Part shown: in pieces, positions 52,807-61,454 of the stretch | How the letters are laid out: every line of letters begins with the position of its first letter | How positions within the stretch are numbered: position 1 is the stretch's first letter | Assembly (NCBI RefSeq): GCF_014656215.1 | Contig: NZ_BNBZ01000016.1 | Span: 120,758-184,757, forward strand | Length of the DNA stretch: 64,000 bases | Reading direction: 5' to 3' | Source of the DNA: Streptomyces zaomyceticus | GTDB lineage: Bacteria; Actinomycetota; Actinomycetes; Streptomycetales; Streptomycetaceae | The notes under the pieces: generated by a model | Database searches by the model: none | Seen by the model: the letters and a program-made list of their open reading frames with translations, nothing else | What the model was told of the DNA's origin: nothing | Made by a program: the position numbers and the translations under genes

Positions 52807-53625
52807 TCACCCACTCGGGTGAGCGCGCGAGGAGGTCTCGCGCTCCCCCGAATCCTCCGTGCCCCGGTCCCCACGCTCCCCCGGGTGCCTCGTGAGGAGT
52901 TCTCCAGGTACCCCCGGGCCCTGAGCACCCCGGGCCTCGCGCTCCCCCCACACCGCGGCGGCGACCAGCCCGGCCGCGTGGGCGGCGAGGCCGAACCGCC
53001 CGTTGCCGACGGCGATCGCGCTGCCGACGGCGGCGCCGAGCGCGTGCGCGCCCGAGTCGCCGAGCATGGTGCGCTCACCGAGGTCGTCCCCGAGGACCGC
53101 CGTGACGGCTCCCACGGGGGCGGCCGCGAGCGAGCCGCGCAGCAGCCCGGGAGCGGCCAGCGCGAGGACGGCGAGCCCCGCCCGCCCGGGCCGTACGTCC
53201 ACCAGGTTCACCAGATGGGCGCTCCCGGCGACGACCGCACCGGCGAGGACCTTGTCCACGGGCCGCTCCTTGAGCAGCGCCCCGGCCACGAGCGAGGCGG
53301 CACCGATACCGAGGAGCTTGACCGTCCCGCTGGTCACCTCGCCGTCCCGCAGCGCCGACAGATGGGCCCGGAAGCCCCGCCTGTGGTCACCCTTCACGTC
53401 GTCGTACGCCCCGCAGGCCCCGGCGGCCAGCACGGCGAGCGCCGCGGGCCCGCTCCCGGTGCCGACCGCGGCGCCGAGGGCCGCGGCGGGCCCGGCGTAC
53501 AGATCGACGCTCCGCCCCGTGTGGTTGGTCCGGAGCCACCGCTCCTCGGGCGCCCACCGCCGCAGCCCCTCGTACACCGCCCGGCTCACGCCCGCGGCGA
53601 CCGCGAAGGAGGCGAGGCGCCTCAC
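52807..53625 (-). CDS. MraY/WecA-like polyprenyl-phosphate sugar-phosphate transferase (short)
   Basis: A 272-residue membrane protein. Signature residues of the MraY/WecA family are present: GAYDDVKGDHRRGF (DDxxK site), HLVNLVDVRPGRAGLA (the N..D region) and TMLGDSGAHALGA. Family members usually have 320-360 residues and 10-11 TM helices; this one is shorter and ends with a charged tail. It would transfer a sugar phosphate to a polyprenyl carrier. GTG 53625 overlaps the recN stop (GTGA). The conserved pairing with recN is unexplained. Confidence 0.8.
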   Translation of the reverse strand: MRRLASFAVAAGVSRAVYEGLRRWAPEERWLRTNHTGRSVDLYAGPAAALGAAVGTGSGPAALAVLAAGACGAYDDVKGDHRRGFRAHLSALRDGEVTSGTVKLLGIGAASLVAGALLKERPVDKVLAGAVVAGSAHLVNLVDVRPGRAGLAVLALAAPGLLRGSLAAAPVGAVTAVLGDDLGERTMLGDSGAHALGAAVGSAIAVGNGRFGLAAHAAGLVAAAVWGEREARGAQGPGVPGELLTRHPGERGDRGTEDSGERETSSRAHPSG

Positions 53626-55364
53626 CCGTCCGCCCGGGCCGTCGCGAGAAGCTCCTCGGCGTGGGCCCTGGCCGTCTCGGAGTCCTCCTGGCCGGCGAGC
53701 ATCCGGGACAGCTCCCGCACCCGCTCCTCGCCCTCCAGGACGGTCACGCCGGACCGGGTCACCGAGCCGTCGTTGGTCTTCTCGACGAGCAGTTGCCGGT
53801 CGGCGAAGGCCGCGACCTGCGGGAGGTGGGTGACGACCACGACCTGAGCGGTCCTGGCGAGCTTGGCGAGCCGGCGGCCGATCTCGACGGCCGCCTTGCC
53901 GCCGACACCCGCGTCGACCTCGTCGAAGAGATACGTCGGCACCGGGTCGACGCCGGCGAAGACGACCTCCACGGCGAGCATCACCCGGGACAGCTCACCG
54001 CCGGACGCGCCCTTGGCGATCGGCCGGGGCGGGGCACCGGGGTGCGGGGCGAGCAGCAGCTCGACCTCGTCGGCCCCGGACGCGCCGTACGCGACCCGGC
54101 GGCCGCCGACCTCGACGCCCTCGGGGTCCTCGGTCTGCCGGATGTCGAAGGACACGCGCGCGTGGGGCATGGCGAGCGAGGCCAGCTCGGCGGTGACGGC
54201 ACCGGCGAACAGATCGGCGGCGGCGGTACGGGCGTCGGTGAGCCGTTGGGCGAGCACCGACAGGTCGTCGCGCAGCCGGTCCCGCTCGGCGGTCAGTTCC
54301 TCGATGCGGTCGTCGTCGGAGTCCAGCTCGCCGAGCCGGCCCGCGCTCTCCTCCGCCCAGGCGAGGACTCCCGCGATGTCCTCGCCGTACTTCCGGGTGA
54401 GCTGGGTCAGCGCCGCGCGCCGCTCCTCGACGGCGGCGAGCCTCAGCGGATCGGCGTCCAGGTCGTCGGCGTATCCGGCGAGTTCGGTGGCGACGTCGCC
54501 GAGCAGGATGGAGACCTCCCCCATCCGGTCGGCGAGCGCGGCGAGCGCCGGGTCGTGCGACCGTACGGCCTCCAGGGCCCGGCCCGCGCCCGCGACGAGG
54601 GTCGTGGCGTCGACGGACTCGGGGTCCTCGGGGACGCCCGCGAGCGCGGCGTGCGCGAGCGCGGCGGCGGAGGCGAGGGCCTCGGCGTGACCGAGCCGCT
54701 CCGCCTCGGCGGCGAGTTCGGTGTCCTCCCCGGCGAGCGGGGCGACGGCCTCGATCTCACCGAGCCCGAACCGCAGCAGATCGGCCTCCTGGGCCCGCTC
54801 CCGGGCCCGGGTGGTGATCTCGTCGAGTTCCCCGGTGACGGCGCGCAGCCGCCGGTACGCCTCGGCGTAGGCGGCCAGTGGTACGGAGACGGCCTCGCCC
54901 GCGTACCGGTCGAGCGCCCCCCGCTGCCGGGCGGGCTTGAGCAGGCCCTGCTGGTCGGTCTGACCGTGGACGGCGACGAGTTCGTCGGCGAGTTCGGCCA
55001 GCAGCCCGACGGGCACCGAGCGCCCGCCGAGATGGGCCCGTGAACGCCCCTCGGCCGAGATGGTGCGGCTGACGAGCAGTACCCCCTCGTCGAGCTCCGC
55101 CCCGGCCTCCTCGGCGCGTACGGCGGCGGGCGAGCCCGCGGGCACGCTGATCCGCCCCTCGACGACGGCCGACGCCGCACCGATCCGCACGAGGGCCGGG
55201 TCGGCCCGTCCACCGAGCAGCAGGCCCAGGCTGGTCACCACCATGGTCTTGCCCGCACCGGTCTCACCGGTCACCGCGGTGAAGCCGGGCGACAGCTCGA
55301 CCACCGCGTCGTCGATGACCCCGAGCGACCGTATCCGCATCTCCTCCAGCACGCCCCAGACCAT
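53622..55364 (-). CDS. recN: DNA repair protein RecN
   Basis: A 580-residue SMC-like ATPase in double-strand-break repair. Walker A VTGETGAGKTMVVTSLGLLL at about residue 30, a long coiled-coil/hinge middle, signature KGASGGELSRVMLA and Walker B TYLFDEVDAGVGGKAAVEI. ATG 55364 is used; a GTG four codons on (55352) is also reasonable since neither has a good SD. It precedes the MraY-like gene and follows the NAD kinase gene. Confidence 0.95.
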   Translation of the reverse strand: MVWGVLEEMRIRSLGVIDDAVVELSPGFTAVTGETGAGKTMVVTSLGLLLGGRADPALVRIGAASAVVEGRISVPAGSPAAVRAEEAGAELDEGVLLVSRTISAEGRSRAHLGGRSVPVGLLAELADELVAVHGQTDQQGLLKPARQRGALDRYAGEAVSVPLAAYAEAYRRLRAVTGELDEITTRARERAQEADLLRFGLGEIEAVAPLAGEDTELAAEAERLGHAEALASAAALAHAALAGVPEDPESVDATTLVAGAGRALEAVRSHDPALAALADRMGEVSILLGDVATELAGYADDLDADPLRLAAVEERRAALTQLTRKYGEDIAGVLAWAEESAGRLGELDSDDDRIEELTAERDRLRDDLSVLAQRLTDARTAAADLFAGAVTAELASLAMPHARVSFDIRQTEDPEGVEVGGRRVAYGASGADEVELLLAPHPGAPPRPIAKGASGGELSRVMLAVEVVFAGVDPVPTYLFDEVDAGVGGKAAVEIGRRLAKLARTAQVVVVTHLPQVAAFADRQLLVEKTNDGSVTRSGVTVLEGEERVRELSRMLAGQEDSETARAHAEELLATARADG

Positions 55365-55510
55365 ACGAGGTTTCCCGGGTGCGATGCGACATCACCCCCG
55401 GGCGTAACTCTCCGGCGCGCCGATCGTTCCGCGCCCCGGAAGCCCGGGGCAGGGGTTCCGGGCGCCGGGAGCGGGCCCGCACCCGCCCCGCGGCCCCACC
55501 CGCAGGGATG

Positions 55511-56434
55511 TCAGCGCGCGCCGCCGCGCCACCCCGACACCGGAAGGGCGAACTTGGCGACCAGCCGGTCCGTGAAGGAGGCGTGGTGGAGCCGGGCGAG
55601 CCTGACCGGCACGGCACCCCGCCGCACCTCGACCCGGGCCCCCGCGGGGAGTTCCACCGTCCGCCGCCCGTCGCACCACAGCACCCCGTGCGGGGTGTGC
55701 GGCTCGACCTCGACGGCGAGCACCGACTCGGGGGTGGTGATCAGCGGCTTGGCGAAGAGGGCGTGGGCCCCGATCGGGACCATGAGAAGGGCCTCGACCT
55801 CGGGCCAGACGACCGGGCCGCCCGCCGAGAAGGCGTAGGCGGTGGAGCCGGTCGGTGTCGCGCAGATCACGCCGTCGCAGCCGAAGCCGGTCACCGGACG
55901 TCCGTCGATCGCGAGGACGACCTCCAGCATCCGTTCCGGGGACACCTTCTGCACGGCCGCCTCGTTGAGCGCCCAGTCGCGGTGCAGGACGTCGCCGTTC
56001 TCGTACACGACGACGTCGAGCGTCATCCGCTCCTCGACCTCGTAGGCCTTCGTCACGACCCGGTCGACGACCTTGTCGAGGTCGTCGCGCTCGGCCTCGG
56101 CGAGGAAGCCGACGCGGCCGAGGTTGACGCCGAGCATCGGGACGCCGGAGGCGCGGGAGAACTCGGCGCCGCGCAGCAGGGTGCCGTCGCCGCCGAGGAC
56201 GACGAGGAGTTCACAGCCGTCGAGCGCGTCGGAGCACGCTTCGGGAACCTTCTCGACGGACGGCGGCAGCGGCAGGTCCTCGGCCTCCGCCTCCAGGACA
56301 CGGACGCCGATGCCGCAGCGCAGCAGGCCGAGGACGACCAGTTCGGCGCTGCGCACGGCGGCGGGCCTGCCGGTGTGTGCGAGGAGGAAGACGGTACGTG
56401 GTGCGGTCTCTGGTGCTGCTGCCGTTGAGCTCAA
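55511..56434 (-). CDS. nadK: NAD kinase
   Basis: A 307-residue enzyme that phosphorylates NAD to NADP. Signatures: LVVLGGDGTLLRGAEFSR (GGDG, about residue 80), GVNLGRVGFLAEAE, WALNEAAVQK, and GDGVICATPTGSTAYAFSAG written here as CDGVICATPTGSTAYAFSAG. I place the start at TTG 56434: GGAAGGACC lies just upstream and it overlaps the tlyA stop (TTGA). A longer frame to 56503 overlaps tlyA much more. Located between tlyA and recN, the standard actinobacterial order. Confidence 0.93.
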   Translation of the reverse strand: MSSTAAAPETAPRTVFLLAHTGRPAAVRSAELVVLGLLRCGIGVRVLEAEAEDLPLPPSVEKVPEACSDALDGCELLVVLGGDGTLLRGAEFSRASGVPMLGVNLGRVGFLAEAERDDLDKVVDRVVTKAYEVEERMTLDVVVYENGDVLHRDWALNEAAVQKVSPERMLEVVLAIDGRPVTGFGCDGVICATPTGSTAYAFSAGGPVVWPEVEALLMVPIGAHALFAKPLITTPESVLAVEVEPHTPHGVLWCDGRRTVELPAGARVEVRRGAVPVRLARLHHASFTDRLVAKFALPVSGWRGGAR

Positions 56435-57246
56435 CGAGGTCCTTCCGCCACGGCGCGGTCGACATCCGCCGGATCCAGCGCGGGCGCCCCTGCCCGCAGC
56501 CACAGAAAGTACTCGACGTTGCCGGAGGGGCCGGGCAGCGGGCTGGCCGTGACGCCCAGGACGCCGAGCCCGAGCTCCGCCGCGCGCCGGGCCACGTTCT
56601 TCACGGCGTCCGCGCGGAGTTCGGCGCTCCGGACGACTCCGCCGGTGCCGAGCCGCTCCTTGCCCACCTCGAACTGCGGCTTCACCATGAGGACGAGGTC
56701 GGCGTCGGGAGCCGTGCAGGCCGCCAGGGCGGGCAGCACGAGGCCGAGGGGGATGAAGGAGAGGTCGCCGACGACCAGGTCGACGGGAACGCCGTCGATC
56801 GCGTCGACCGTCAACTCGCGTACGTTCGTACGGTCCTTCACGGTGACCCGCTCGTCGCTCTGCAGCGACCAGGCGAGCTGGCCGTAGCCGACGTCGACGG
56901 CGACGACATGGGCGGCGCCCGCGCGCAGCAGCACGTCGGTGAAGCCGCCGGTGGAGGCTCCGGCGTCCAGGGCGCGCCGGCCCTCGACCTTCAGCCCGAG
57001 CGGGACGAAGGCGGCGAAGGCCCCGGCGAGCTTGTGACCGCCGCGCGAGACGTAGTCGGGGTCGGAGTCGTCCTGGACCACGACGATGGCCGCGGCGGTC
57101 TCGACCTGGGTGGCGGGCTTGGTGGCGACGGTCTTGCCGACGGTCACCCTGCCCGCGGCGATCAGCTGGCTGGCGTGCTCGCGCGAGCGCGCGAGCTTGC
57201 GCCGGACCAGCTCGGCGTCGAGACGGCGGCGTGCCACTCCTGCCAC
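56431..57246 (-). CDS. tlyA: TlyA-family rRNA 2'-O-methyltransferase
   Basis: A 271-residue methyltransferase for rRNA ribose. An S4 domain (RLDAELVRRKLARSREHASQ) precedes an RrmJ/FtsJ-like domain with SAM site ALDAGASTGGFTDVLLRAGA, VVAVDVGYGQLAW and the loop DLVVGDLSFIPLGLVLPALA. The catalytic K-D-K pattern appears in LVLMVKPQFE. GTG 57246 has AGGAG eleven bases upstream. It overlaps the NAD kinase start. Confidence 0.92.
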   Translation of the reverse strand: MAGVARRRLDAELVRRKLARSREHASQLIAAGRVTVGKTVATKPATQVETAAAIVVVQDDSDPDYVSRGGHKLAGAFAAFVPLGLKVEGRRALDAGASTGGFTDVLLRAGAAHVVAVDVGYGQLAWSLQSDERVTVKDRTNVRELTVDAIDGVPVDLVVGDLSFIPLGLVLPALAACTAPDADLVLMVKPQFEVGKERLGTGGVVRSAELRADAVKNVARRAAELGLGVLGVTASPLPGPSGNVEYFLWLRAGAPALDPADVDRAVAEGPR

Positions 57247-57253
57247 GTTCGGT

Positions 57254-57523
57254 TCAGCTCCTGTTTTCGTACGGACGAGGGGCGGGGTGCGCGTCGAGCG
57301 AGGTCAGCTCGGCACGCAGTCCACGGTGTACATCCTCGTACACCTCCAGGTGTCCGTCCGCCGGGAGGTGGTCCACCTCTTCGAGACGCGCCAGATGGAC
57401 ATCGACCCCGGGGTGCCCGGTGACCACCCGTTCGACCCCGAGCGGCGCGGCCCCCGCGGGCTCGTGGGCGTCCTGCGGAGCCGCCGCGTCCGCGGGCTCC
57501 GGTTCGGGCATCGCGTCGTTCAT
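57254..57523 (-). CDS. Small conserved hypothetical protein
   Basis: An 89-residue protein. The first ~35 residues are acidic, Ala/Pro-rich and disordered. The C-terminal half has a helix (VDVHLARLEEVDHLPADGHL) followed by EVYEDVHRGLRAELTSLD, like a short helical bundle. ATG 57523 starts it; SD is weak. It is seven bases upstream of tlyA and divergent from the SCP2-like gene. Function unknown, though such a gene occupies this position in several actinobacteria. Confidence 0.7.
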   Translation of the reverse strand: MNDAMPEPEPADAAAPQDAHEPAGAAPLGVERVVTGHPGVDVHLARLEEVDHLPADGHLEVYEDVHRGLRAELTSLDAHPAPRPYENRS

Positions 57524-57552
57524 GGTCCCGACGCTACCGCGAACCCCTGGGG

Positions 57553-57558
57553 TACGGT
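57553..57558 (+). promoter_or_regulatory. Possible -10 element of the SCP2-like gene
   Basis: TACGGT fits TANNNT and ends eight bases before ATG 57567. There is no Shine-Dalgarno, so a leaderless mRNA is likely. Confidence 0.35.
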
Positions 57559-57566
57559 CGACGGCG

Positions 57567-57914
57567 ATGGCGACGATCACGGAGTGCCGCGGCGCACTCG
57601 ACAGACTCTCGGACAGCTTCGCGCGGGCGGACGGCGACGTGCGGAGCGCGGCCGCGCTCGACCGCAGCCTGAGCTGCCACATCACCGACCTGGACACCAC
57701 GTTCACGGGCCGCCTCACGGACGGCCGGATCCTGGTCGAGGACACCGTGGCGGGCCCGCCGCCGGCCAAGGCGCAGATCCGGCTCGCGATGACCGGCGAC
57801 GACCTGGTGGCGATGGTGGGCGGCGAACTGAACTTCGCGAAGGCCTGGGCCTCCGGCCGGGTCAAGCTGGAGGCGGGCTTCCGCGACCTGCTCAGACTCC
57901 GCTCGCTCCTCTAG
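57567..57914 (+). CDS. SCP2 sterol-binding-domain protein
   Basis: A 115-residue small domain of the SCP2/sterol-carrier fold, which binds hydrophobic ligands. It opens TECRGALDRLSDSFARADGD, with SCHITDLDTTFTGRLTDGRI, RLAMTGDDLVAMVGGELNF and FAKAWASGRVKLEAGFRDL, all usual for Streptomyces SCP2-like proteins. ATG 57567. Neighbour genes give no pathway. Ligand unknown. Confidence 0.8.
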   Translation: MATITECRGALDRLSDSFARADGDVRSAAALDRSLSCHITDLDTTFTGRLTDGRILVEDTVAGPPPAKAQIRLAMTGDDLVAMVGGELNFAKAWASGRVKLEAGFRDLLRLRSLL

Positions 57915-57995
57915 TCGCTCTCTTCCGGGTCCCGCCCGGACCCCGCGGAGCCCCGCGGGAGACGGCCCGGGAGACGGCCCGGGAAGCCCGCCGGT

Positions 57996-58841
57996 TCACT
58001 TGCGGAGCGCGGGCTCCGGCGACGCCGTCGAGGGCTTGGGGACACGGGCCCTGCGCCCGGCCGGTACGACCAGCGGGGTCCCCGTCTCCGGGTCGTCGAT
58101 GACCTGGCAGCGCAGCCCGAAGACCCGCTCGACCAGTTCGGCGGTCACGACCTCGGACGGCGGGCCCTCGGCGACCACCTCGCCGTCGCGGACGGCGATG
58201 AGGTGGGTCGCGTACCGGGCCGCGTGGTTGAGGTCGTGCAGCACGGCGACGAGCGTGCGGCCCTGGGTCTCGTGGAGCTCGGCGCACAGGTCGAGGACGT
58301 CGATCTGGTGCTGGATGTCGAGATACGTCGTCGGCTCGTCCAGCAGCAGCAGCGGCGTCTGCTGGGCGAGCGCCATGGCGATCCAGACGCGCTGGCGCTG
58401 ACCGCCGGAGAGCTCGTCGACGTACCGCTCGGCCAGCTCGGCCACCCCGGTCGCCTCCATGGCCTCGCGGGCGATCCGCTCGTCCTCGGGGGACCACTGC
58501 CGCAGCAGCCCCTGATGCGGATAGCGGCCCCGCGCGACGAGGTCGGCGACGGTGATCCCGTCGGGAGCCACGGAGGTCTGGGGCAGCAGGCCGAGGGTCC
58601 TGGCCACCTTCTTGGCGGGCATGGAGTGGATCGACTGCCCGTCGAGGAGGACACGCCCCTGGCTGGGCTTCAGCATCCGGGAGAGGGCACGGAGCAGGGT
58701 GGACTTGCCGCAGGCGTTCGGCCCGACGATGACGGTGAACGAGTTGTCGGGGATCTCGACGGACAGATCGCGGGCGATGACCCGCTGCTCGTACGCCAGG
58801 GTGACCGATTCCGCGCTCAGCCGCTGCTGTCGACCGTCCAT
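57996..58841 (-). CDS. FecE-type siderophore/iron ABC ATPase (orphan)
   Basis: A 281-residue ATPase for iron-complex import. It contains Walker A IVGPNACGKSTLLRAL, Q-loop LPQTSVAPDG, ARGRYPHQGLLRQW, signature DELSGGQRQRVWIAMALAQ, Walker B LLLLDEPTTYLD and H-loop VLHDLNHAARYATH. This is the FepC/FhuC group. No permease or binding protein gene is nearby, so it probably serves membrane parts encoded elsewhere. ATG 58841 follows GGGAG. An iron box lies just upstream, so it is expected to be repressed by iron through DmdR1/IdeR. Confidence 0.92.
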   Translation of the reverse strand: MDGRQQRLSAESVTLAYEQRVIARDLSVEIPDNSFTVIVGPNACGKSTLLRALSRMLKPSQGRVLLDGQSIHSMPAKKVARTLGLLPQTSVAPDGITVADLVARGRYPHQGLLRQWSPEDERIAREAMEATGVAELAERYVDELSGGQRQRVWIAMALAQQTPLLLLDEPTTYLDIQHQIDVLDLCAELHETQGRTLVAVLHDLNHAARYATHLIAVRDGEVVAEGPPSEVVTAELVERVFGLRCQVIDDPETGTPLVVPAGRRARVPKPSTASPEPALRK

Positions 58842-58874
58842 GTCCGTGCTCCCGTGCCCGCGACCCAAAGAAAG

Positions 58875-58893
58875 TTAGGTTAGCCTACCCAAT
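58875..58893 (-). promoter_or_regulatory. DmdR/IdeR iron box
   Basis: TTAGGTTAGCCTACCCAAT matches 16 of 19 positions of the consensus TTAGGTTAGSCTAACCTAA. It lies 34-52 bp upstream of the ATPase start, overlapping the likely promoter. Confidence 0.85.
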
Positions 58894-58894
58894 T

Positions 58895-60001
58895 TCACAG
58901 CCCGAGCCGTGCCAGCGCCTTCCCCGCCTCCGGCACTCCCCCGTCCACGGCGTCGGCGGCCGACCAGGCGGCCCCGCACAGGGCCCGCACCGCGTCCATC
59001 GCACCCGCCCCGCCGCCGGCCGCGCCCGCCACCGGGGCCTCGGACCCGTCCTCCCCTTCGAGCGTCAGCTCACCCTCACGCACCGAAGCCCGCCAGTCCC
59101 CGCACACGAACCCCCCGTCCGCGTCCGCCACGACCTCGGGCTGCCCCAGGAGCAGCCCCCGCAGATCGGCGTCCACATAGGTCGGCCGGTGCTCCGGCAC
59201 CGCCCTCAACAGCTGCGCCACATCCGTCACCCCGGTCAGGACGAGCAGCGAGTCCACCCCTCCGTTGAACGCGCCCTCGATGTCCGTGTCCAGCCGGTCC
59301 CCGACCACCAGAGGCCGCCGCGCGCCCGTCCGCAGCACCGTCTCCCGGTGCATCGGCGGCAGCGGCTTCCCCGCGACCCGGGGCTCCACGCGGCCGCCCG
59401 TGGCGATCCGTACGACCTCCACGGCCGCCCCGTTCCCCGGCCCGATCCCGCGCGCCCCGGGAATCGTCAGGTCCGTGTTGGAGGCGTACCAGGGAACTCC
59501 CCGCGCCACCGCGTAACCGGCCTCCGCGAACCGCCCCCACGGCATGTCGGGCCCTCCGTAGCCCTGGACGACCGCCACCGGCTCGTCCTCGGCGGAGTCC
59601 ACCGGCACCAGACCCCGCTCGCGCAGCGCGACCCGCAGCCCCTCGCCTCCGACGACCAGCACCCGGGAGCCGGGCGGCACGTCGTCGGCGATCAGCCGGG
59701 CCACCGCCTGCGCCGAGGTGATCACGTCCCCGGCCTCCGACGGCACCCCGAGCTCCGTGAGGTGGTCCGCCACCGCGTCGGGGGTCCGCAGCGCGTTGTT
59801 GGTGACGTACGCCAGGCGCATCCCGCCGGCCCGCGCGATCCCGAGCGCCTCGACGGCGTGCGGCACGGCCACCCCGCCCGCGTACACGACACCGTCCAGG
59901 TCCAGGAGCGCCGTGTCGTACGCCTCGCTCAGGGGCACCGCGCTGCCACCCGGCCGGTTCCTGCCGACACCCTGCTGTCCCTGGCCGTTCCGCACCGTCA
60001 C
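58895..60001 (-). CDS. HAD-IIA (NagD-like) phosphatase
   Basis: A 368-residue phosphatase. Catalytic DLDGVVYAGG (about residue 33) contains the nucleophile Asp-x-Asp; RLAYVTNNALRTPD, VAGKPLPPMHRE and VVGDRLDTDIEGAFNGGVDS complete the class IIA C2-cap signature. The last ~90 residues (about 280-368) are extra and low in similarity to the family. Activity on phosphosugars or nucleotides is typical. GTG/ATG at 60001. It ends just before the iron box, so the ATPase is not obviously in its operon. Confidence 0.87.
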   Translation of the reverse strand: MTVRNGQGQQGVGRNRPGGSAVPLSEAYDTALLDLDGVVYAGGVAVPHAVEALGIARAGGMRLAYVTNNALRTPDAVADHLTELGVPSEAGDVITSAQAVARLIADDVPPGSRVLVVGGEGLRVALRERGLVPVDSAEDEPVAVVQGYGGPDMPWGRFAEAGYAVARGVPWYASNTDLTIPGARGIGPGNGAAVEVVRIATGGRVEPRVAGKPLPPMHRETVLRTGARRPLVVGDRLDTDIEGAFNGGVDSLLVLTGVTDVAQLLRAVPEHRPTYVDADLRGLLLGQPEVVADADGGFVCGDWRASVREGELTLEGEDGSEAPVAGAAGGGAGAMDAVRALCGAAWSAADAVDGGVPEAGKALARLGL

Positions 60002-60071
60002 CGCACACTCCTCGTATGGTCGGGCGAATCCCGCCCGCTCCCCCGATCATCGCTCATGGCCACCGCCCACA

Positions 60072-60077
60072 TACGAT
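60072..60077 (+). promoter_or_regulatory. Possible -10 element of the DUF1015 gene
   Basis: TACGAT fits TANNNT, six bases before ATG 60084, with no SD between. A leaderless mRNA is probable. Confidence 0.45.
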
Positions 60078-60083
60078 GACGAG

Positions 60084-61376
60084 ATGAACACCTCAGGTCA
60101 CGCGGCCGCTGATGTCCGCGACGACACCGCGGGGCTGCGCCTGACGCCGTTCCGCGGACTCCGCTACGTCCCCGAACGGGTCGGCAGCCTGGCAGCCGTG
60201 ACGTCTCCCCCCTACGACGTCGTCGTACGACCTGACGGACTACTCCATCTGGAGTCGGCCGACCCGCACAACATCGTCCGGCTGATCCTGCCTCAGGCGA
60301 TCACCGCCGGCACCCGTCACCGTAAGGCCGCCGTCACCCTCGACCGCTGGCTCGCGGACGGCGTCCTCGCCCCGGACCCGGAGCCCGCGCTCTACGTGTA
60401 CGAGCAGCACGGCGACGGCATCCTCCAGCGCGGCATCATCGGGGCCCTGGAGCTCTCCACCCCGGCCGAGGGGATCGTCCTCCCCCACGAGGACGTCATG
60501 CCGCACGTGGTCGAGGACCGCGCCGCCCTGATGCGGACCACGGCCGCCAACCTGGAGCCCCTGCTCCTCACGTACGTGGGCGAGGGCGACGGCGCGGGCG
60601 CGGTCGTCGAGCGGACCGTCCAACGCCCCCCGCTGCTGGCCACCACCACGGAGGACGGTTTCCGGCACCACCTCTGGGCGGTGACCGACCCGGCCGAGCA
60701 GGCCGCCGTGGCCGCCGAGCTCCGCCATCACCAGGCTCTCATCGCCGACGGCCACCACCGCTGGGCGACCTATCTCCGCCTCCGCGAGGAACACCCCTCG
60801 CCGGGGCCCTGGAACTACGGCCTGGTCCTCCTCATCGACACCGCCCGCTATCCCCTGCGGGTCCGTGCGATCCACCGCCTTCTCAACCGGCTGCCGGTCG
60901 CCGACGCCCTCGCGGCCCTCGACGGCTCCTTCCGGGTACGCCGGATCGAGAGCCCCCTGCCGGCGGCCCTGGAGGCCCTCGCGGAGGCCACGGCCGAAGG
61001 CAACGCGTTCCTCCTGGCGGGAGACGGCGGCTTCCACCTCGTCGACCGCCCCGACGCCGCCCTCCTCGACCGTACGATCCGCACCGACCGCCCGGACGCC
61101 TGGCGCACCCTGGACGCGACGGTCCTGCACTCCACCCTCCTGGAGCACGTCTGGCGCATCCCGGACGCCCCCGAGGACATCAGCTACATCCATGACACAC
61201 GGGCCGCGGTCGAGCAGGCGGAGCGCCGCGGCGGTACGGCCGTCCTCATGCATCCGGTGCGCGAGGAGGTCGTACGGGACCTCGCCCGGCAGGGCGTCAC
61301 GATGCCCCGCAAGTCGACCTCGTTCGGCCCGAAGCCGGCGACGGGACTGGTCCTGAGAAGCCTGGCGCTGGACTGA
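60084..61376 (+). CDS. DUF1015 family protein
   Basis: A 430-residue protein of the DUF1015 family. Conserved blocks: LRLTPFRGLRYVPERVGSLA, TSPPYDVVVRPDGLLHLE, HNIVRLILPQA, ALYVYEQHGDGILQRG, PHEDVMPHVVEDR, and the later LIADGHHRWATYLRLREE with conserved H-H. Function is undetermined; some authors describe it as similar to serine/HPr-kinase-like enzymes. ATG 60084 probably leaderless. Divergent from the HAD gene. Confidence 0.88.
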   Translation: MNTSGHAAADVRDDTAGLRLTPFRGLRYVPERVGSLAAVTSPPYDVVVRPDGLLHLESADPHNIVRLILPQAITAGTRHRKAAVTLDRWLADGVLAPDPEPALYVYEQHGDGILQRGIIGALELSTPAEGIVLPHEDVMPHVVEDRAALMRTTAANLEPLLLTYVGEGDGAGAVVERTVQRPPLLATTTEDGFRHHLWAVTDPAEQAAVAAELRHHQALIADGHHRWATYLRLREEHPSPGPWNYGLVLLIDTARYPLRVRAIHRLLNRLPVADALAALDGSFRVRRIESPLPAALEALAEATAEGNAFLLAGDGGFHLVDRPDAALLDRTIRTDRPDAWRTLDATVLHSTLLEHVWRIPDAPEDISYIHDTRAAVEQAERRGGTAVLMHPVREEVVRDLARQGVTMPRKSTSFGPKPATGLVLRSLALD

Positions 61377-61405
61377 GCCCCTCGGGAGCGAGGACCCGGA
61401 AACGA

Positions 61406-61439
61406 AGAAGGGCGGCACCCCGGAGGGTGCCGCCCTTCT
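61406..61439. terminator. Bidirectional hairpin terminator
   Basis: A 15-bp perfect stem, AGAAGGGCGGCACCC with complement, loop CGGA. It lies between the DUF1015 gene and the RDD-repeat gene, which converge. Confidence 0.8.
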
Positions 61440-61454
61440 CATGCGTCAACCGTG

